Shown here one piece after another: positions 28,447 through 38,207 of a DNA stretch of 64,000 nt. How positions within the stretch are numbered: the stretch's first letter is position 1; every line of letters begins with the position of its first letter. Position numbers and translations under genes: made by a program. Origin of the DNA: Thiogranum sp. (GTDB lineage Bacteria; Pseudomonadota; Gammaproteobacteria; DSM-19610); contig JAGFJP010000092.1 of assembly GCA_024102665.1 (NCBI GenBank), positions 62,001 through 126,000 of the forward strand. Direction: 5' to 3'. The notes beneath the pieces were generated by a model. It did not search any database, was not told where the DNA came from, and saw only the letters and a program-made list of their open reading frames with translations.

Positions 28447-28460
28447 GACGGGATTTTGAC

Positions 28461-29834
28461 ATGTACCAACGGCACTTTGGGCTGACAGCAGCCCCGTTCC
28501 GCATCACCCCGGATACCCGGCGGTTTTTCGGTGGCGGTAAGCGCGCCGAGATTCTGGAAACGCTGAAATACGCCATCATGAATGGCGAAGGCATGGTCAA
28601 GGTGACCGGTGAAGTCGGCACTGGAAAAACCATGCTCTGTCGCATGTTGCAGGATCAACTGCCTGATTCTGTGGAAATTGTCTATCTCGCCAATCCCCGG
28701 CTCTCGCGTGACGAAATCCTCGCCGCCATCGCTCTCGAGCTGCGCCTGCCGTCGCTGCAAAACCCCTCGCACCTGCTGCTGCAACACCAGCTGCAGAATT
28801 ACCTGCTCGACGCGCACGGCGCGGGTCGGCGGATCGTGGTGTTCATCGAAGAAGCGCAGCGCATGCCGCTCGAAACGCTCGAGGAGATCCGCCTGCTGTC
28901 GAATCTCGAGACGCGGGAGGCAAAGCTGCTTCAACTCGTGTTGTTCGCTCAGCCAGAGATTAATCAACTACTTGATAGATATGAAATTCGTCAACTCAGA
29001 GACCGTATCAGCCACAACTTTCACCTTTCCCCGCTAAGCGCTGCAGAAGTCCAGAACTACGTCCGCTTCCGTCTGCATAGCGCCGGGTACAGGGGTGACG
29101 AACTCTTCACGCGGGCCGCCTGTCGCCAGCTCGCGCTGTCCTGCAACGGCTTGATCCGACGCATGCATGTACTGGCCGAAAAGGCGCTGCTCGCTGCGTT
29201 TTCCGCCGGCTCGCGGCGGGTGCGCTGGATTCACGTATGGCGGGCCAGGGCCGACGATCGAGCGCCGGCCTCGCGGTTGCAGTTTCCGCCGAAAGGACTG
29301 TTAGCGGGTCTCGTCGCCGGATTTGCTCTGATAATGATCGGCGCACGGGTGCTGCCGGTCGCTCCGGAAACCGCGCATGAGTCCGACCCCGCAGCCGTAA
29401 GCTCAAACCAGAATCTGACTGCAACGTTACGCGCTGCTGCGCTGAAGCTGCGACCGGCAGCCGGTGGCATGCCGCTGGTCTCCCGGCGCCTGCAGGCTTC
29501 GCGTGAATGGCTCCAGCAACCGGCTGATGGCCAGCTCACCATACAACTGCTGCTGACGGAGAACGACGATCTGCAGGAGCTGGAAAAGCTTCTTTCCAAT
29601 CAAGCTTATAACGAAATTCTTGCGGAACTGTACCTGTACCGTAGCGAGGTGGCGGGACGCCAGCGCTGGAACCTGTTGTACGGAGAATTCGACAGCAAAA
29701 CAGAAGCTTTGGCCGCGCTGGCCGATCTACCCGCCGGGGCTCGGTCGCATCAGCCCTTTTTACGCTCGCTGGCCGCCCTGCGAACCGCGCAACAAGCTTC
29801 GGCGCCGGCAATGCACAAGGATGAACAAGGATGA
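28461..29834 (+). CDS. ExeA/MshM-type AAA ATPase with SPOR-like C-terminus
   Basis: 457 residues. AAA domain 1-265 with Walker A GEVGTGKT (50-57) and Walker B IVVFIEEAQ. A membrane helix lies near 282-302 (LLAGLVAGFALIMIGARVLPV). The periplasmic tail (about 365-450) has the SPOR pattern: a TIQLLL strand, then WNLLYGEFDSKTEALAALADLP. ExeA of type II secretion instead carries a peptidoglycan-binding domain, and the paralogue at 46443 stops after the membrane helix. It probably couples ATP hydrolysis to placing the secretin in the cell wall. First gene of cluster 1, with a 4-bp overlap to the secretin gene. Confidence 0.85.
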   Translation: MYQRHFGLTAAPFRITPDTRRFFGGGKRAEILETLKYAIMNGEGMVKVTGEVGTGKTMLCRMLQDQLPDSVEIVYLANPRLSRDEILAAIALELRLPSLQNPSHLLLQHQLQNYLLDAHGAGRRIVVFIEEAQRMPLETLEEIRLLSNLETREAKLLQLVLFAQPEINQLLDRYEIRQLRDRISHNFHLSPLSAAEVQNYVRFRLHSAGYRGDELFTRAACRQLALSCNGLIRRMHVLAEKALLAAFSAGSRRVRWIHVWRARADDRAPASRLQFPPKGLLAGLVAGFALIMIGARVLPVAPETAHESDPAAVSSNQNLTATLRAAALKLRPAAGGMPLVSRRLQASREWLQQPADGQLTIQLLLTENDDLQELEKLLSNQAYNEILAELYLYRSEVAGRQRWNLLYGEFDSKTEALAALADLPAGARSHQPFLRSLAALRTAQQASAPAMHKDEQG

Positions 29835-31453
29835 AACCGGCAGGATACGTCTATCTGATTGCTTTGTTGCTGATTGCCGGCTGTGTACCGACGCCACAGC
29901 GGCCTTCAGCCAGCCACCTGCAATACGGCCAGCGCCCCGATACCTCTCACCTGACGCAGGACATCCCCAGCCCCGTCACCCAGGCACCCGTGGTTCCCGA
30001 GCCCACACCGGCGATCGCCCAGGAAACCTATAGCGTGGTGGTCACTGAGGTTCCGTTGGACCAGCTGCTGTTTGCTCTGGCGCGCGACGCAAAGATGAAC
30101 ATCGATGTGCATCCGGGACTCAGTGGCCGGGTGACGCTTAACGCCATTGACCAAACGCTGCTGCAGATCCTCGATCGCATCGCAGCGCAGGTGCCGATCC
30201 GCTACCGCTTCGAAGACGAGCTGCTGGTGGTTGAACCTGATCAACCGTACCTGCGCAGCTATTACATCGATTACGTCAATCTGGCGCGCAGCAGCAACAG
30301 CAACAACAGCGTTGCCACCGAAATCGCCACCACCGGCAAGTCCGCGCTCGACGATTCCGGGGGAGGAGGCGGTGGCGGTTCATCCTCCAACAGTTCCTCG
30401 ACGTCGGTGCAGAGCACCTCTGACAACCAGTTCTGGGGACGTTTGCAACAAAACATCGCCAGCATCCTCGGCCTGGGCAAGGATGACTCAGCAAGCGACA
30501 TCGCGGTCATCGTCAATGCGGAAACGGGTTTGCTTACGGTGCGCGCAACGCAGAACCAGCACCTGCTGATCCAGGAATACCTGGACCGCCTGGTCACAGG
30601 TGCGCAGCGCCAGGTACTGATCGAGGCCACGGTCGTTGAAGTTGAACTGAACAACAATTACCAGTTCGGCGTGGACTGGTCGAAGCTGGCGGACAACGCC
30701 GACGGCATCAGCTTCTCCCAGAATCTGCTGGGTACCAATCTCAGCTCGCCACCGGCCTTTGCCATCGATTTCGCGCAGAACAACAATTTCGGCGATATCG
30801 CCGCGACAGTGCGCATGTTGCAGGAATTCGGCAACGTCAAGGTGCTGTCCAGCCCGAAAATCATGGCGATCAATAACCAGACCGCGCTGCTGAAGGTGGT
30901 CGATAACGTGGTGTATTTCACCATCGAGGCGGACACGGTGATTACCGAAGGCATCGCGGAAACCACATTTACCAGCACGCCGCACACTGTGCCTGTCGGA
31001 TTCGTGATGTCGGTAACACCGCAGGTCAGCCGCGAACAGGCCGTCATCCTGAATGTGCGTCCGACTATCTCCCGCGTCACCGGGTTCGTTAACGACCCCA
31101 ATCCGAATCTGGCCATCAACAACATTGAAAGCCCCGTGCCGCAGATCCAGGTGCGGGAAATGGAATCCATCCTGCGCGTGCGCAGCGGACAGACCGCCGT
31201 GCTCGGCGGCCTGATCCAGGACAGCATCGATCTGAAAGACCAGGGCATCCCCGGGCTCACCGGACTCGATTACGTTGGTGACGCCTTTACGTATCGCAAC
31301 AACCGGCTCAAGAAATCGGAGCTGGTGATTTTTCTCCGGCCCAGGGTGGTCGCCAGTCTCGACAAGCCACTGGATGTCTACAGTGACGTCCTGCCTGACA
31401 TGGACTCACCGCTGGGGCCGCGCCGCGCCAGCGACCGGAGGGACTGGAATTGA
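29831..31453 (+). CDS. Secretin of cluster 1 (MshL/PulD family lipoprotein)
   Basis: 540 residues with a lipobox (LLLIAGC at about 14-20), so an outer-membrane lipoprotein ring. An STN-like domain (about 70-135), a flexible Gly/Ser linker (about 179-198, seven glycines in a row), an N-domain, then the secretin domain with GLIQDSIDLKDQGIPGLTGL and the terminal ELVIFLRPRVV. It forms the gated pore through which a pilus or pseudopilus passes. Related to, but clearly diverged from, the second secretin at 44690. Confidence 0.92.
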   Translation: MKPAGYVYLIALLLIAGCVPTPQRPSASHLQYGQRPDTSHLTQDIPSPVTQAPVVPEPTPAIAQETYSVVVTEVPLDQLLFALARDAKMNIDVHPGLSGRVTLNAIDQTLLQILDRIAAQVPIRYRFEDELLVVEPDQPYLRSYYIDYVNLARSSNSNNSVATEIATTGKSALDDSGGGGGGGSSSNSSSTSVQSTSDNQFWGRLQQNIASILGLGKDDSASDIAVIVNAETGLLTVRATQNQHLLIQEYLDRLVTGAQRQVLIEATVVEVELNNNYQFGVDWSKLADNADGISFSQNLLGTNLSSPPAFAIDFAQNNNFGDIAATVRMLQEFGNVKVLSSPKIMAINNQTALLKVVDNVVYFTIEADTVITEGIAETTFTSTPHTVPVGFVMSVTPQVSREQAVILNVRPTISRVTGFVNDPNPNLAINNIESPVPQIQVREMESILRVRSGQTAVLGGLIQDSIDLKDQGIPGLTGLDYVGDAFTYRNNRLKKSELVIFLRPRVVASLDKPLDVYSDVLPDMDSPLGPRRASDRRDWN

Positions 31454-32646
31454 GTCTTCTGATGGACGCGCTGCGTCGCGCGGAAACACAGGAACGCGAA
31501 CTGTCCGCAACGGCCGACAATGAGGCGCAGGCGCCCGTCGTGGAAACTGCAACCGCGACGCTCGAGCTCGAACCCTTGCAGCCGGCAACGCAATCGGGCT
31601 GCGCGTCCGAAGCCACAGCCGATCCGGCTGACACGGAGCAAAACACTGCCGCCGGGACGCACACGGTGGCGACGCCGCCAGCGTCACGGGAAGCGGGCCC
31701 CGTTTACACGCCTGCTGCCACGTCGCCCCTGAAACGACAGCTCGGCTATTTTATGACTGCCGGTCTCACAGTGATAGTTGTCGTTGGCGGATATTACCTG
31801 TGGCGCTCGAACCAGATGATCCAGCCTGCCAGTGCCTACAGCGAAACTTTGATCGACGAGCCGGTGGTGGCCGAACCGGCCGCGCCATTGATGCCGCCTG
31901 CGTTGCTTACGGAACCACCGGTTGCAGCACCCCGCGCCGCGGTTCAACCCGCTGACAATGAATCCCCCCGGGACAGCGCGCTCATCGACGCGGTCCCGGC
32001 GGCACCTGAAACGGGTCCGCCATCGCGCATCGAAATCCGCAAAAGCCAGACGATTCGCTCGGTTCATCCGCTGCTGCAACAGGCCTACAGTGCGTATCGG
32101 CAGCAGGATTATGCGCAGGCGGAGCAGCTGTACCGTCAGGCGGCGAAACGTTATCCGGGGAATCGGGATGCGTTGCTGGGGCTTGCCGGGATCGCCATGC
32201 ATCAGGGCAATCTGCGCGCGGCGCGCTATTACTACGAATCGCTGCTTAAGGCTCACCCCGGCGACAAGGTTGCCAGTGTCGCCCTGCAGTCCCTGACCGG
32301 CAGCGACGACAGCTTGCAGGAAAGCAGCCAGATCAAGCACTGGCTGCAAACCGACAGGGATAACGCCCAGCTGCATTTCGCGCTCGGCAACCGTTACGCG
32401 CAAAGCGGCCAGTGGCAGGAAGCGCAGTCGGCTTACTTTGACGCTGTGCGCATCAACCCTGATGTGGCTGACTACGCGTTCAACCTTGCTGTGAGCCTTG
32501 ACCAGCTGGGTCTTTATGAACAGGCGCTGACCTATTATCGCAAGGCGCGCGACCTGTCGAGCCATTCCGGCGGACTGTTCAGCCTTGCGCAACTTGACAA
32601 CCGTATCGGCAAACTCGAAGCACGGTCGCGGGAGGTGGCACCGTGA
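31450..32646 (+). CDS. MshN-like TPR protein of cluster 1
   Basis: 398 residues from a TTG start that overlaps the secretin stop and has GGAGGG about 8 bases upstream. A short cytoplasmic start (SLLMDALRRAETQERE), a Pro/Ala-rich stretch, one membrane helix (about 100-117) and four or more TPR repeats in the periplasmic C-terminal half (QQAYSAYRQQDYAQAEQLYR, GNLRAARYYYESLLKA, ...). It matches MshN in position and architecture and probably acts as a periplasmic scaffold or secretin assembly factor. Confidence 0.82.
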   Translation: MSLLMDALRRAETQERELSATADNEAQAPVVETATATLELEPLQPATQSGCASEATADPADTEQNTAAGTHTVATPPASREAGPVYTPAATSPLKRQLGYFMTAGLTVIVVVGGYYLWRSNQMIQPASAYSETLIDEPVVAEPAAPLMPPALLTEPPVAAPRAAVQPADNESPRDSALIDAVPAAPETGPPSRIEIRKSQTIRSVHPLLQQAYSAYRQQDYAQAEQLYRQAAKRYPGNRDALLGLAGIAMHQGNLRAARYYYESLLKAHPGDKVASVALQSLTGSDDSLQESSQIKHWLQTDRDNAQLHFALGNRYAQSGQWQEAQSAYFDAVRINPDVADYAFNLAVSLDQLGLYEQALTYYRKARDLSSHSGGLFSLAQLDNRIGKLEARSREVAP

Positions 32647-34343
32647 GCGCAGTGGCAAAACCCAAGCGCATCGGCGATCTGCTGATCGACAAGGGCATTC
32701 TCACCCAGGACCAGCTGAACATTGCACTGACCGAACAGAAAAAGCGCAACCAGCCGCTTGGCAAGATCATTGTCAGCATGGGCTTTGCGACTGAAGCGGT
32801 GGTGCGCGATGCACTGGGCGAGGCGCTCGGCCAGGAAAGTGTCGATCTGACCAAAGTCGTGGTCGACGCCGAGGTGCTGCAACTGGTGAGCAAGGATATC
32901 GCGCGGCGCTTCCAGATCATGCCGCTGTCGGTAGATACCGCCAAAGGCAGCCTGACCGTTGCCATGTCCGATACCTTCAATGTTGTCGCGATGGATCAGC
33001 TGCGTGCCTTGCTGGGTGGTGACCTGGATATTGTTCCGGTACTGGCCGGGGAATCGGAAATCGAAAATGCGATCGACCAGTTCTACGGCTTCGAACTCTC
33101 GGTCGATGGCATCCTGCACGAAATCGAAACCGGACAGGTCGATTACAACAGCCTGCAAGGTGAGTCGGAAGAATACAGTCAGCCCCTGGTGCGACTGGTG
33201 GACGCGTTGTTGTCCGACGCCGTCAAGAAAGGCGCCTCTGATATCCATTTCGAACCGGAACACGGTTTTCTGCGCATTCGCTATCGCATTGACGGCGTAC
33301 TGCGCCAGGTGCGCAGCCTGCACCATAACTACTGGTCGGCCATCGCCGTGCGCCTCAAGGTCATTTCGGGCATGAACATCGCGGAAACGCGCGCACCGCA
33401 GGACGGGCATATTTCCCTGACACTGTTTGGACGCCCGATCGATTTTCGTGTTTCCGCCCAGCCGACCACGCATGGCGAGAATATCGTGCTGCGCATTCTC
33501 GATCGCAACAAGGGTATCGTGGCGCTCGACAAGCTGGGGCTCAGCGACCACGCGCTGGCTTCTCTGCGCCTGATGATGGCGCGTCCGGAAGGCATTCTCC
33601 TGGTGACCGGCCCTACGGGCAGTGGCAAGACCACGACCCTGTATTCGATGTTGAATTACGTCAACAGCGAATCGGTCAACATCATGACCCTGGAAGATCC
33701 CGTCGAATACCCGATGCCGATGATCCGCCAAACCTCGGTGAACAAGGCCGCAAAGCTGGATTTCGCCAGCGGCATCCGCTCCATGCTGCGTCAGGACCCG
33801 GACATTATCCTGGTTGGCGAGATTCGCGATGAAGACACCGCGGATATGGCATTGCGTGCTGCCATGACCGGGCACCAGGTCTATTCAACGCTGCACACCA
33901 ACTCGGCAATCGGGGCGATACCGCGCCTGCTCGATCTCGGCATTGTGCCGGACGTTCTGGCCGGCAACATTATCGGTATTGTCGCGCAGCGCCTGGTGCG
34001 CCGGCTGTGCCCCCATTGCCGCAAGCCGGACAAACCCAACGAACTCGAAAGCCATCTGCTTGGACTCGGGGAAGGCGAACGCCCGACCATATACCGCGCC
34101 GAGGGGTGCGACCATTGCAATCAGTTCGGCTACAAGGGTCGCATGGGCATCACCGAGCTGCTGAAGGTGGATCAGGACATGGACGACCTGATAGCCCGCC
34201 GCGCCTCGCGTCGCGAAATATTCGATCTCGCCATCAGCAAGGGTTTTCAGCCGATAGCCGAGGATGGCTTGCGGCGGGTGCTCGACGGCAGCACGACACT
34301 GGAAGAGGTTTCGCGCGTCATCGATCTCACCGACCGCCTGTGA
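32643..34343 (+). CDS. GspE/MshE-family assembly ATPase of cluster 1
   Basis: 566 residues. The N-terminal MshEN domain has a c-di-GMP-type repeat, RIGDLLIDKGILTQDQLNIA continuing to LTEQ; the second repeat (PLGKIIVSMGFATE...) is weaker. The ATPase domain has Walker A GPTGSGKTT, the Asp box and MTLEDPVEYP, then a four-cysteine zinc motif (CPHC...GCDHCNQFGYKGR). It powers pilin extraction from the inner membrane. No retraction ATPase (PilT) is found in the cluster. Confidence 0.95.
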   Translation: MSAVAKPKRIGDLLIDKGILTQDQLNIALTEQKKRNQPLGKIIVSMGFATEAVVRDALGEALGQESVDLTKVVVDAEVLQLVSKDIARRFQIMPLSVDTAKGSLTVAMSDTFNVVAMDQLRALLGGDLDIVPVLAGESEIENAIDQFYGFELSVDGILHEIETGQVDYNSLQGESEEYSQPLVRLVDALLSDAVKKGASDIHFEPEHGFLRIRYRIDGVLRQVRSLHHNYWSAIAVRLKVISGMNIAETRAPQDGHISLTLFGRPIDFRVSAQPTTHGENIVLRILDRNKGIVALDKLGLSDHALASLRLMMARPEGILLVTGPTGSGKTTTLYSMLNYVNSESVNIMTLEDPVEYPMPMIRQTSVNKAAKLDFASGIRSMLRQDPDIILVGEIRDEDTADMALRAAMTGHQVYSTLHTNSAIGAIPRLLDLGIVPDVLAGNIIGIVAQRLVRRLCPHCRKPDKPNELESHLLGLGEGERPTIYRAEGCDHCNQFGYKGRMGITELLKVDQDMDDLIARRASRREIFDLAISKGFQPIAEDGLRRVLDGSTTLEEVSRVIDLTDRL

Positions 34344-34366
34344 GTTCCCTTAGCGCCTGATTGCCT

Positions 34367-35572
34367 ATGTCAGCATTCGAATACAAAGCAGTAGACAGCT
34401 TCGGCAAGGTGGTGCTGGGCCGCATCGAGGCCAGCAACGACGACGATCTGGAGTTGCGTCTGACCCGCATGGGACTCGACCTTGTCGATTTCAAGCCCGC
34501 GCGCAAGACCCGCTTCGGCTTCGGACGCGGACGTGTCGGTCGTCCCGAACTGGTGACCTTCTGTTTTCATCTCGAACAGCTGTCGCGGGCCGGCGTACCC
34601 TTGCTGGAGTCGCTCCGTGATCTGCGCGACAGCGTCGAGAATCCACGCTTTCGCGAAGTCATCGCTTCCCTGATCGAAGACATCGAGGGCGGCAAAACGC
34701 TGTCGCAGGCGCTTGCCGTGTTTCCGAACATCTTCGGTCCGGTGTTCGTCAGCCTGGTGGCAGCGGGCGAGGAGAGCGGCATGCTCGCCGATATCCTCAA
34801 GCAGCTTACCGAATCGCTCAAGTGGCAGGATGAGCTGGCGTCGCACACCAAAAAGATCATCATGTATCCCGCGTTCGTGGGCGTGGTGATACTCGGCGTC
34901 ATCGGTTTCCTCATGATATACCTGGTGCCGCAACTGGTCGGCTTCATTCGCAACATGGGCGAAGCGATACCCCTGCATACGCAGGCGCTGATCTACGTTT
35001 CCGGTTTCATCACCGAGTTCTGGTACCTGTTGCTGGCGGCGCCATTCGTCACCATCTTCGGCCTGCGCGCCTGGGCGCGACACAGCAGCCGGGGCCGCTA
35101 CCAGGTCGATCGTCTCAAGCTGCGTCTGTTTCCAATAGGCCCCATTTATCAAAAGATTATCCTGGCAAGGTTCACCAGCAATTTCGCCCTGCTCTACAAG
35201 GCGGGCATCACGGTTCTGGACTGCATCCGGCTCGGTGACAACCTGGTCGGCAACAGCGTCATCGCCGAGGCGTTGCAGCGTGTTCGCAAACAGATCGGCG
35301 AAGGCGTAGGACTGACCGCGAGTTTCGAAAACACCGGACTGTTTCCGCCGCTGGTGCTGCGCATGCTGCGCGTCGGCGAAAGCAGCGGCGCGCTGGACAC
35401 GTCGCTCGAGAACGTCAGCTACTTCTATAACCGCGATGTGCGCGAATCCATCGAACGTGTGCAGATCATGATCGAACCGGTGCTCACGCTGGTCCTCGGC
35501 GTGATGCTGGGCTGGGTGATGCTCTCTGTGCTTGGACCCGTCTACAACATGCTCGGTTCGGTGACGAGGTAG
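34367..35572 (+). CDS. GspF/MshG-family inner-membrane platform protein of cluster 1
   Basis: 401 residues with two GspF domains and three membrane helices (about 166-188, 216-236 and 372-392). Family motifs LEQLSRAGVPLLESLRDL and GEESGMLADIL are repeated in the second half as ALLYKAGITVLDCI and GESSGALDTSL. It is the platform on which the assembly ATPase acts. I prefer the ATG at 34367 to a TTG two codons earlier; no strong ribosome-binding site decides it. Confidence 0.93.
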   Translation: MSAFEYKAVDSFGKVVLGRIEASNDDDLELRLTRMGLDLVDFKPARKTRFGFGRGRVGRPELVTFCFHLEQLSRAGVPLLESLRDLRDSVENPRFREVIASLIEDIEGGKTLSQALAVFPNIFGPVFVSLVAAGEESGMLADILKQLTESLKWQDELASHTKKIIMYPAFVGVVILGVIGFLMIYLVPQLVGFIRNMGEAIPLHTQALIYVSGFITEFWYLLLAAPFVTIFGLRAWARHSSRGRYQVDRLKLRLFPIGPIYQKIILARFTSNFALLYKAGITVLDCIRLGDNLVGNSVIAEALQRVRKQIGEGVGLTASFENTGLFPPLVLRMLRVGESSGALDTSLENVSYFYNRDVRESIERVQIMIEPVLTLVLGVMLGWVMLSVLGPVYNMLGSVTR

Positions 35573-35578
35573 CTCCCC

Positions 35579-37135
35579 ATGCGCCATATCCTCTATCTCA
35601 CCGGCCAAAGCGTCAGCCTCTTCGCGGCAGACCGCCGCGGTGCGCATGCACGCGGCCGGTTCAGTCTCGATGAGGCCGGCTTTCAGCAGCTGCGCGAAGT
35701 GCTTGCGCGCATGGAGCGCAGACCGGTTCCCCTGCTGGTCGACCTGATCGAGGAAGAATTCCGCGAAGAATCGTTGCCGCATGCCAACGGACGTGATCGC
35801 GCCAGGCTGCACGAGCGCCACGCGGGCAAACTGTTTCGCACCACGCCGTTCCGGCAGAGCCGGGTGGTGGGACGGCAAAGGGAAGGGCGGCGCGATGACC
35901 GTGTTCTGTTCAGCGCGCTGACCAACCGCGACAATATCGAACCGTTGCTGGAACTGTTGAACGAGCTGGCGATTCCGTTGGCAGGCATTCACTCGCTGCC
36001 GGTCGTCAGTCGGCATTTGCTCAAGCCGCTGCAAACCCGTAGCGAAAACGTATTGATCATAACCGGACAGCCTGACGGCGGGCTGCGCGAAACGTTCATG
36101 CGCGAGAACCGCGTTCTGTTCAGCCGCCTGGCGCCTATCAATGACACCTCGCCGCAGTCCTACTGCGAAATCGTCACCGCTGAAGCGAGCAAGACCCAGC
36201 GCTATCTGCATACGCTCCGATTGCTGCCACGCGACGCGGCGCTCGATGTTTTCGCACTCACTGACGCTGCTCGCGTCGAAGCCCTGAAACAGGGCTTCGT
36301 TCCGGATGGCAAACTGGAGTGTCATCCGGTCATGCTTTCGCAAATCGCGCAGCTTTGCGGTTATGCCGACTTTCCGGACACACACCTCAGCGATGCGCTG
36401 TTCTGTTATCTGCTGAACAAGTATTCGGTTGCCAACCACTACGCCAAGCCGTCGCACCTCGCAAGACTGCGCACTTACCAGTTCCAGGTCGGTGCGAATC
36501 TCGCTACCTGGCTCGTTGCCGTCGGCGCAGCGGCATTGCTCGGCACCAATATTGTTGACGGGAGACTTGCGGCAAGCGAGGCACAGCAGGTGGCGGCGGC
36601 GGCGCGACAGGTGGACGCCGGCTATCAGCAGCTCTCCGAGCGGCTGCCGATCGAACCAGTGGCGGCACGCGCCATGCGCGAAGCGATTCAGGTAGCGGAT
36701 ACCCTGGAAGCCGGCCAGATCGATATCGCGGAAATACTCGAACGCCTGGGCGCAGCGTTCAGCCGCCAGCCGAATCTCGAGTTACGCAATCTTGACTGGT
36801 TTGCAAGCGCCGACCCGGCCGGAGCGACTCCCGCTGCGCTGGACTCCGGCCGCGACGGCCCGCTTTCCCTGAGCCCTGCGCGCTATGTGATCAGCGATAT
36901 CAAGGGGCAGTTGAAGGAATTCGATGGCAGCTACAGCCGCGCCCATCGCCAGGTGGACGAGCTGGTCGCCTGGCTTTCGCGCCAGCCGGGTGTGACTGAC
37001 GTGGTGGTCACCCGCAAGCCGCTTAATGTCAAGGCCGACGCGGAGGTGCAGGGCGAGACAGGCAAGACGGACAAGCTGGAGACCGCGCAGTTCGAGCTGC
37101 GCGTCGTAATGGAGCTGGGCCATGGCCGGGTTTGA
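35579..37135 (+). CDS. PilM/PilN- or GspL-like inner-membrane protein of cluster 1
   Basis: 518 residues. The N-terminal 300 residues resemble the actin-like cytoplasmic part of PilM/GspL/MshI, though loosely. A membrane helix follows (about 306-322, ATWLVAVGAAALLGTNI), then a coiled coil and a periplasmic ferredoxin-like region (ending LRVVMELGHGRV). One gene therefore seems to do the job of PilM plus PilN. It overlaps the next (PilO-like) gene by 14 bp. Assignment rests on architecture and neighbours more than on sequence motifs. Confidence 0.7.
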   Translation: MRHILYLTGQSVSLFAADRRGAHARGRFSLDEAGFQQLREVLARMERRPVPLLVDLIEEEFREESLPHANGRDRARLHERHAGKLFRTTPFRQSRVVGRQREGRRDDRVLFSALTNRDNIEPLLELLNELAIPLAGIHSLPVVSRHLLKPLQTRSENVLIITGQPDGGLRETFMRENRVLFSRLAPINDTSPQSYCEIVTAEASKTQRYLHTLRLLPRDAALDVFALTDAARVEALKQGFVPDGKLECHPVMLSQIAQLCGYADFPDTHLSDALFCYLLNKYSVANHYAKPSHLARLRTYQFQVGANLATWLVAVGAAALLGTNIVDGRLAASEAQQVAAAARQVDAGYQQLSERLPIEPVAARAMREAIQVADTLEAGQIDIAEILERLGAAFSRQPNLELRNLDWFASADPAGATPAALDSGRDGPLSLSPARYVISDIKGQLKEFDGSYSRAHRQVDELVAWLSRQPGVTDVVVTRKPLNVKADAEVQGETGKTDKLETAQFELRVVMELGHGRV

Positions 37136-37757
37136 GTTCGATCGCAATGCGCTCAAGATGCCGGCGCTGCGGCTGCTGGCTGTTATCGCCGTGGCAGCAG
37201 CGCTTGTCTGGCTGAGCGATAACTTCAAGACCTCGCGACAAACGCAACTGGATCGGGCGCGCAGTGAGCTGAACCAGGTGCGCTCAGAGTACCGGCTGGC
37301 ACTTGAGGCCGGTGACATCATCATATCGTCGCAGCAACGGTACCGCGATCTGCAGCTGCGCAATTTTATCGGCGATGAGCCGCGTCTGTTGTGGATCGAA
37401 TCACTGCGCAACAGCGGCGCCGAGCGCAAGCTATACAACGTCCAGTACAGCCTGAGAAGACAGCAACCGCTGTTGCTGGAGGGCTTCGACAGTACGGAAC
37501 ATTACCAGGTCTACGCCAGCCCGATGCGCCTGCACCTGGAACTGGCGCATGAGGTGGATCTGTTGCGTTTTTTTGCATCGCTGAACAAGGAACAACCGGC
37601 GGTTTACCAGGTACGCGGTTGCAATCTGGCGCCCATGTTCGACGCCAAGGGCGTGGCCATGGACCGCGCCAATGTTTCCGTCGACTGCGACCTGCTGTGG
37701 TTTACCGTGAACCCCCTGTCGGATGCAGGCGTGGATGAACAGGAGGAAGGCTGGTGA
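37122..37757 (+). CDS. PilO/GspM-like protein of cluster 1
   Basis: 211 residues. One membrane helix near the N-terminus (about 16-31), a coiled coil (about 36-75) and a small periplasmic alpha/beta domain, the layout of PilO, GspM and MshJ. Sequence motifs are weak, and the call depends on its place between the PilM/N-like and PilP-like genes, overlapping both. Confidence 0.65.
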   Translation: MAGFEFDRNALKMPALRLLAVIAVAAALVWLSDNFKTSRQTQLDRARSELNQVRSEYRLALEAGDIIISSQQRYRDLQLRNFIGDEPRLLWIESLRNSGAERKLYNVQYSLRRQQPLLLEGFDSTEHYQVYASPMRLHLELAHEVDLLRFFASLNKEQPAVYQVRGCNLAPMFDAKGVAMDRANVSVDCDLLWFTVNPLSDAGVDEQEEGW

Positions 37758-38203
37758 AGACGTTCGCGCCCTTGCGTGTATTTATAACTTTCCCGCTCCT
37801 CGCCTGTGTGTCAGCGGCGGCCGCGGATCCTTACGGCACGCTGTTCACTACACCCGAACAACGCGCGCGCCTCGACGCCGCTCGCAACGGCGCAGCGATA
37901 GCCGCCGCTGCCCCGGATCAGGGCCAGGGCGTCACCGTGAAACCCGAAGCGCTGAAACTCAACGGCACGCTGGTAAGCAGCTTCGGCAACAAGGAAGTCT
38001 GGGTCAATGGAGAGCCGCGGCTTCAGGGCACCGACGCGACCGGTCCGCGGGTACAGGTATTGCACCCTGACCGGGTCCGGCTGCAAACGTCCGCCGGCGC
38101 CGCCGTGCATGACATGAAGCCGGGTCAGGTCCTCGATCCCGGCACCGGACAGCTGCGCGAAGCCTGGCAGCAGGAACAGACGCAACAGGCGTCGCAGGAA
38201 TAG
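37754..38203 (+). CDS. PilP/MshK-like periplasmic protein of cluster 1
   Basis: 149 residues from a GTG start (GGAGGAAGG just upstream). A signal peptide ends near residue 23. The centre has the PilP/GspC homology-region feel (LKLNGTLVSSFGNKEVWVNGEPRLQG ... VQVLHPDRVRLQT), a small beta domain that links the inner-membrane proteins to the secretin. The C-terminal tail is Gln-rich. Confidence 0.65.
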   Translation: MKTFAPLRVFITFPLLACVSAAAADPYGTLFTTPEQRARLDAARNGAAIAAAAPDQGQGVTVKPEALKLNGTLVSSFGNKEVWVNGEPRLQGTDATGPRVQVLHPDRVRLQTSAGAAVHDMKPGQVLDPGTGQLREAWQQEQTQQASQE

Positions 38204-38207
38204 CACG

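Noticed and set aside
32535-33875. A 446-codon minus-strand open frame opposite the cluster 1 GspE gene
   Set aside because: Antisense shadow of a gene whose catalytic motifs are all intact.
34370-36457. A 695-codon open frame on the minus strand
   Set aside because: It lies antisense to the GspF and PilM/N-like genes, has low-complexity Gln/His/Ala/Arg composition and no recognisable domain. It is a GC-driven shadow of the real genes.
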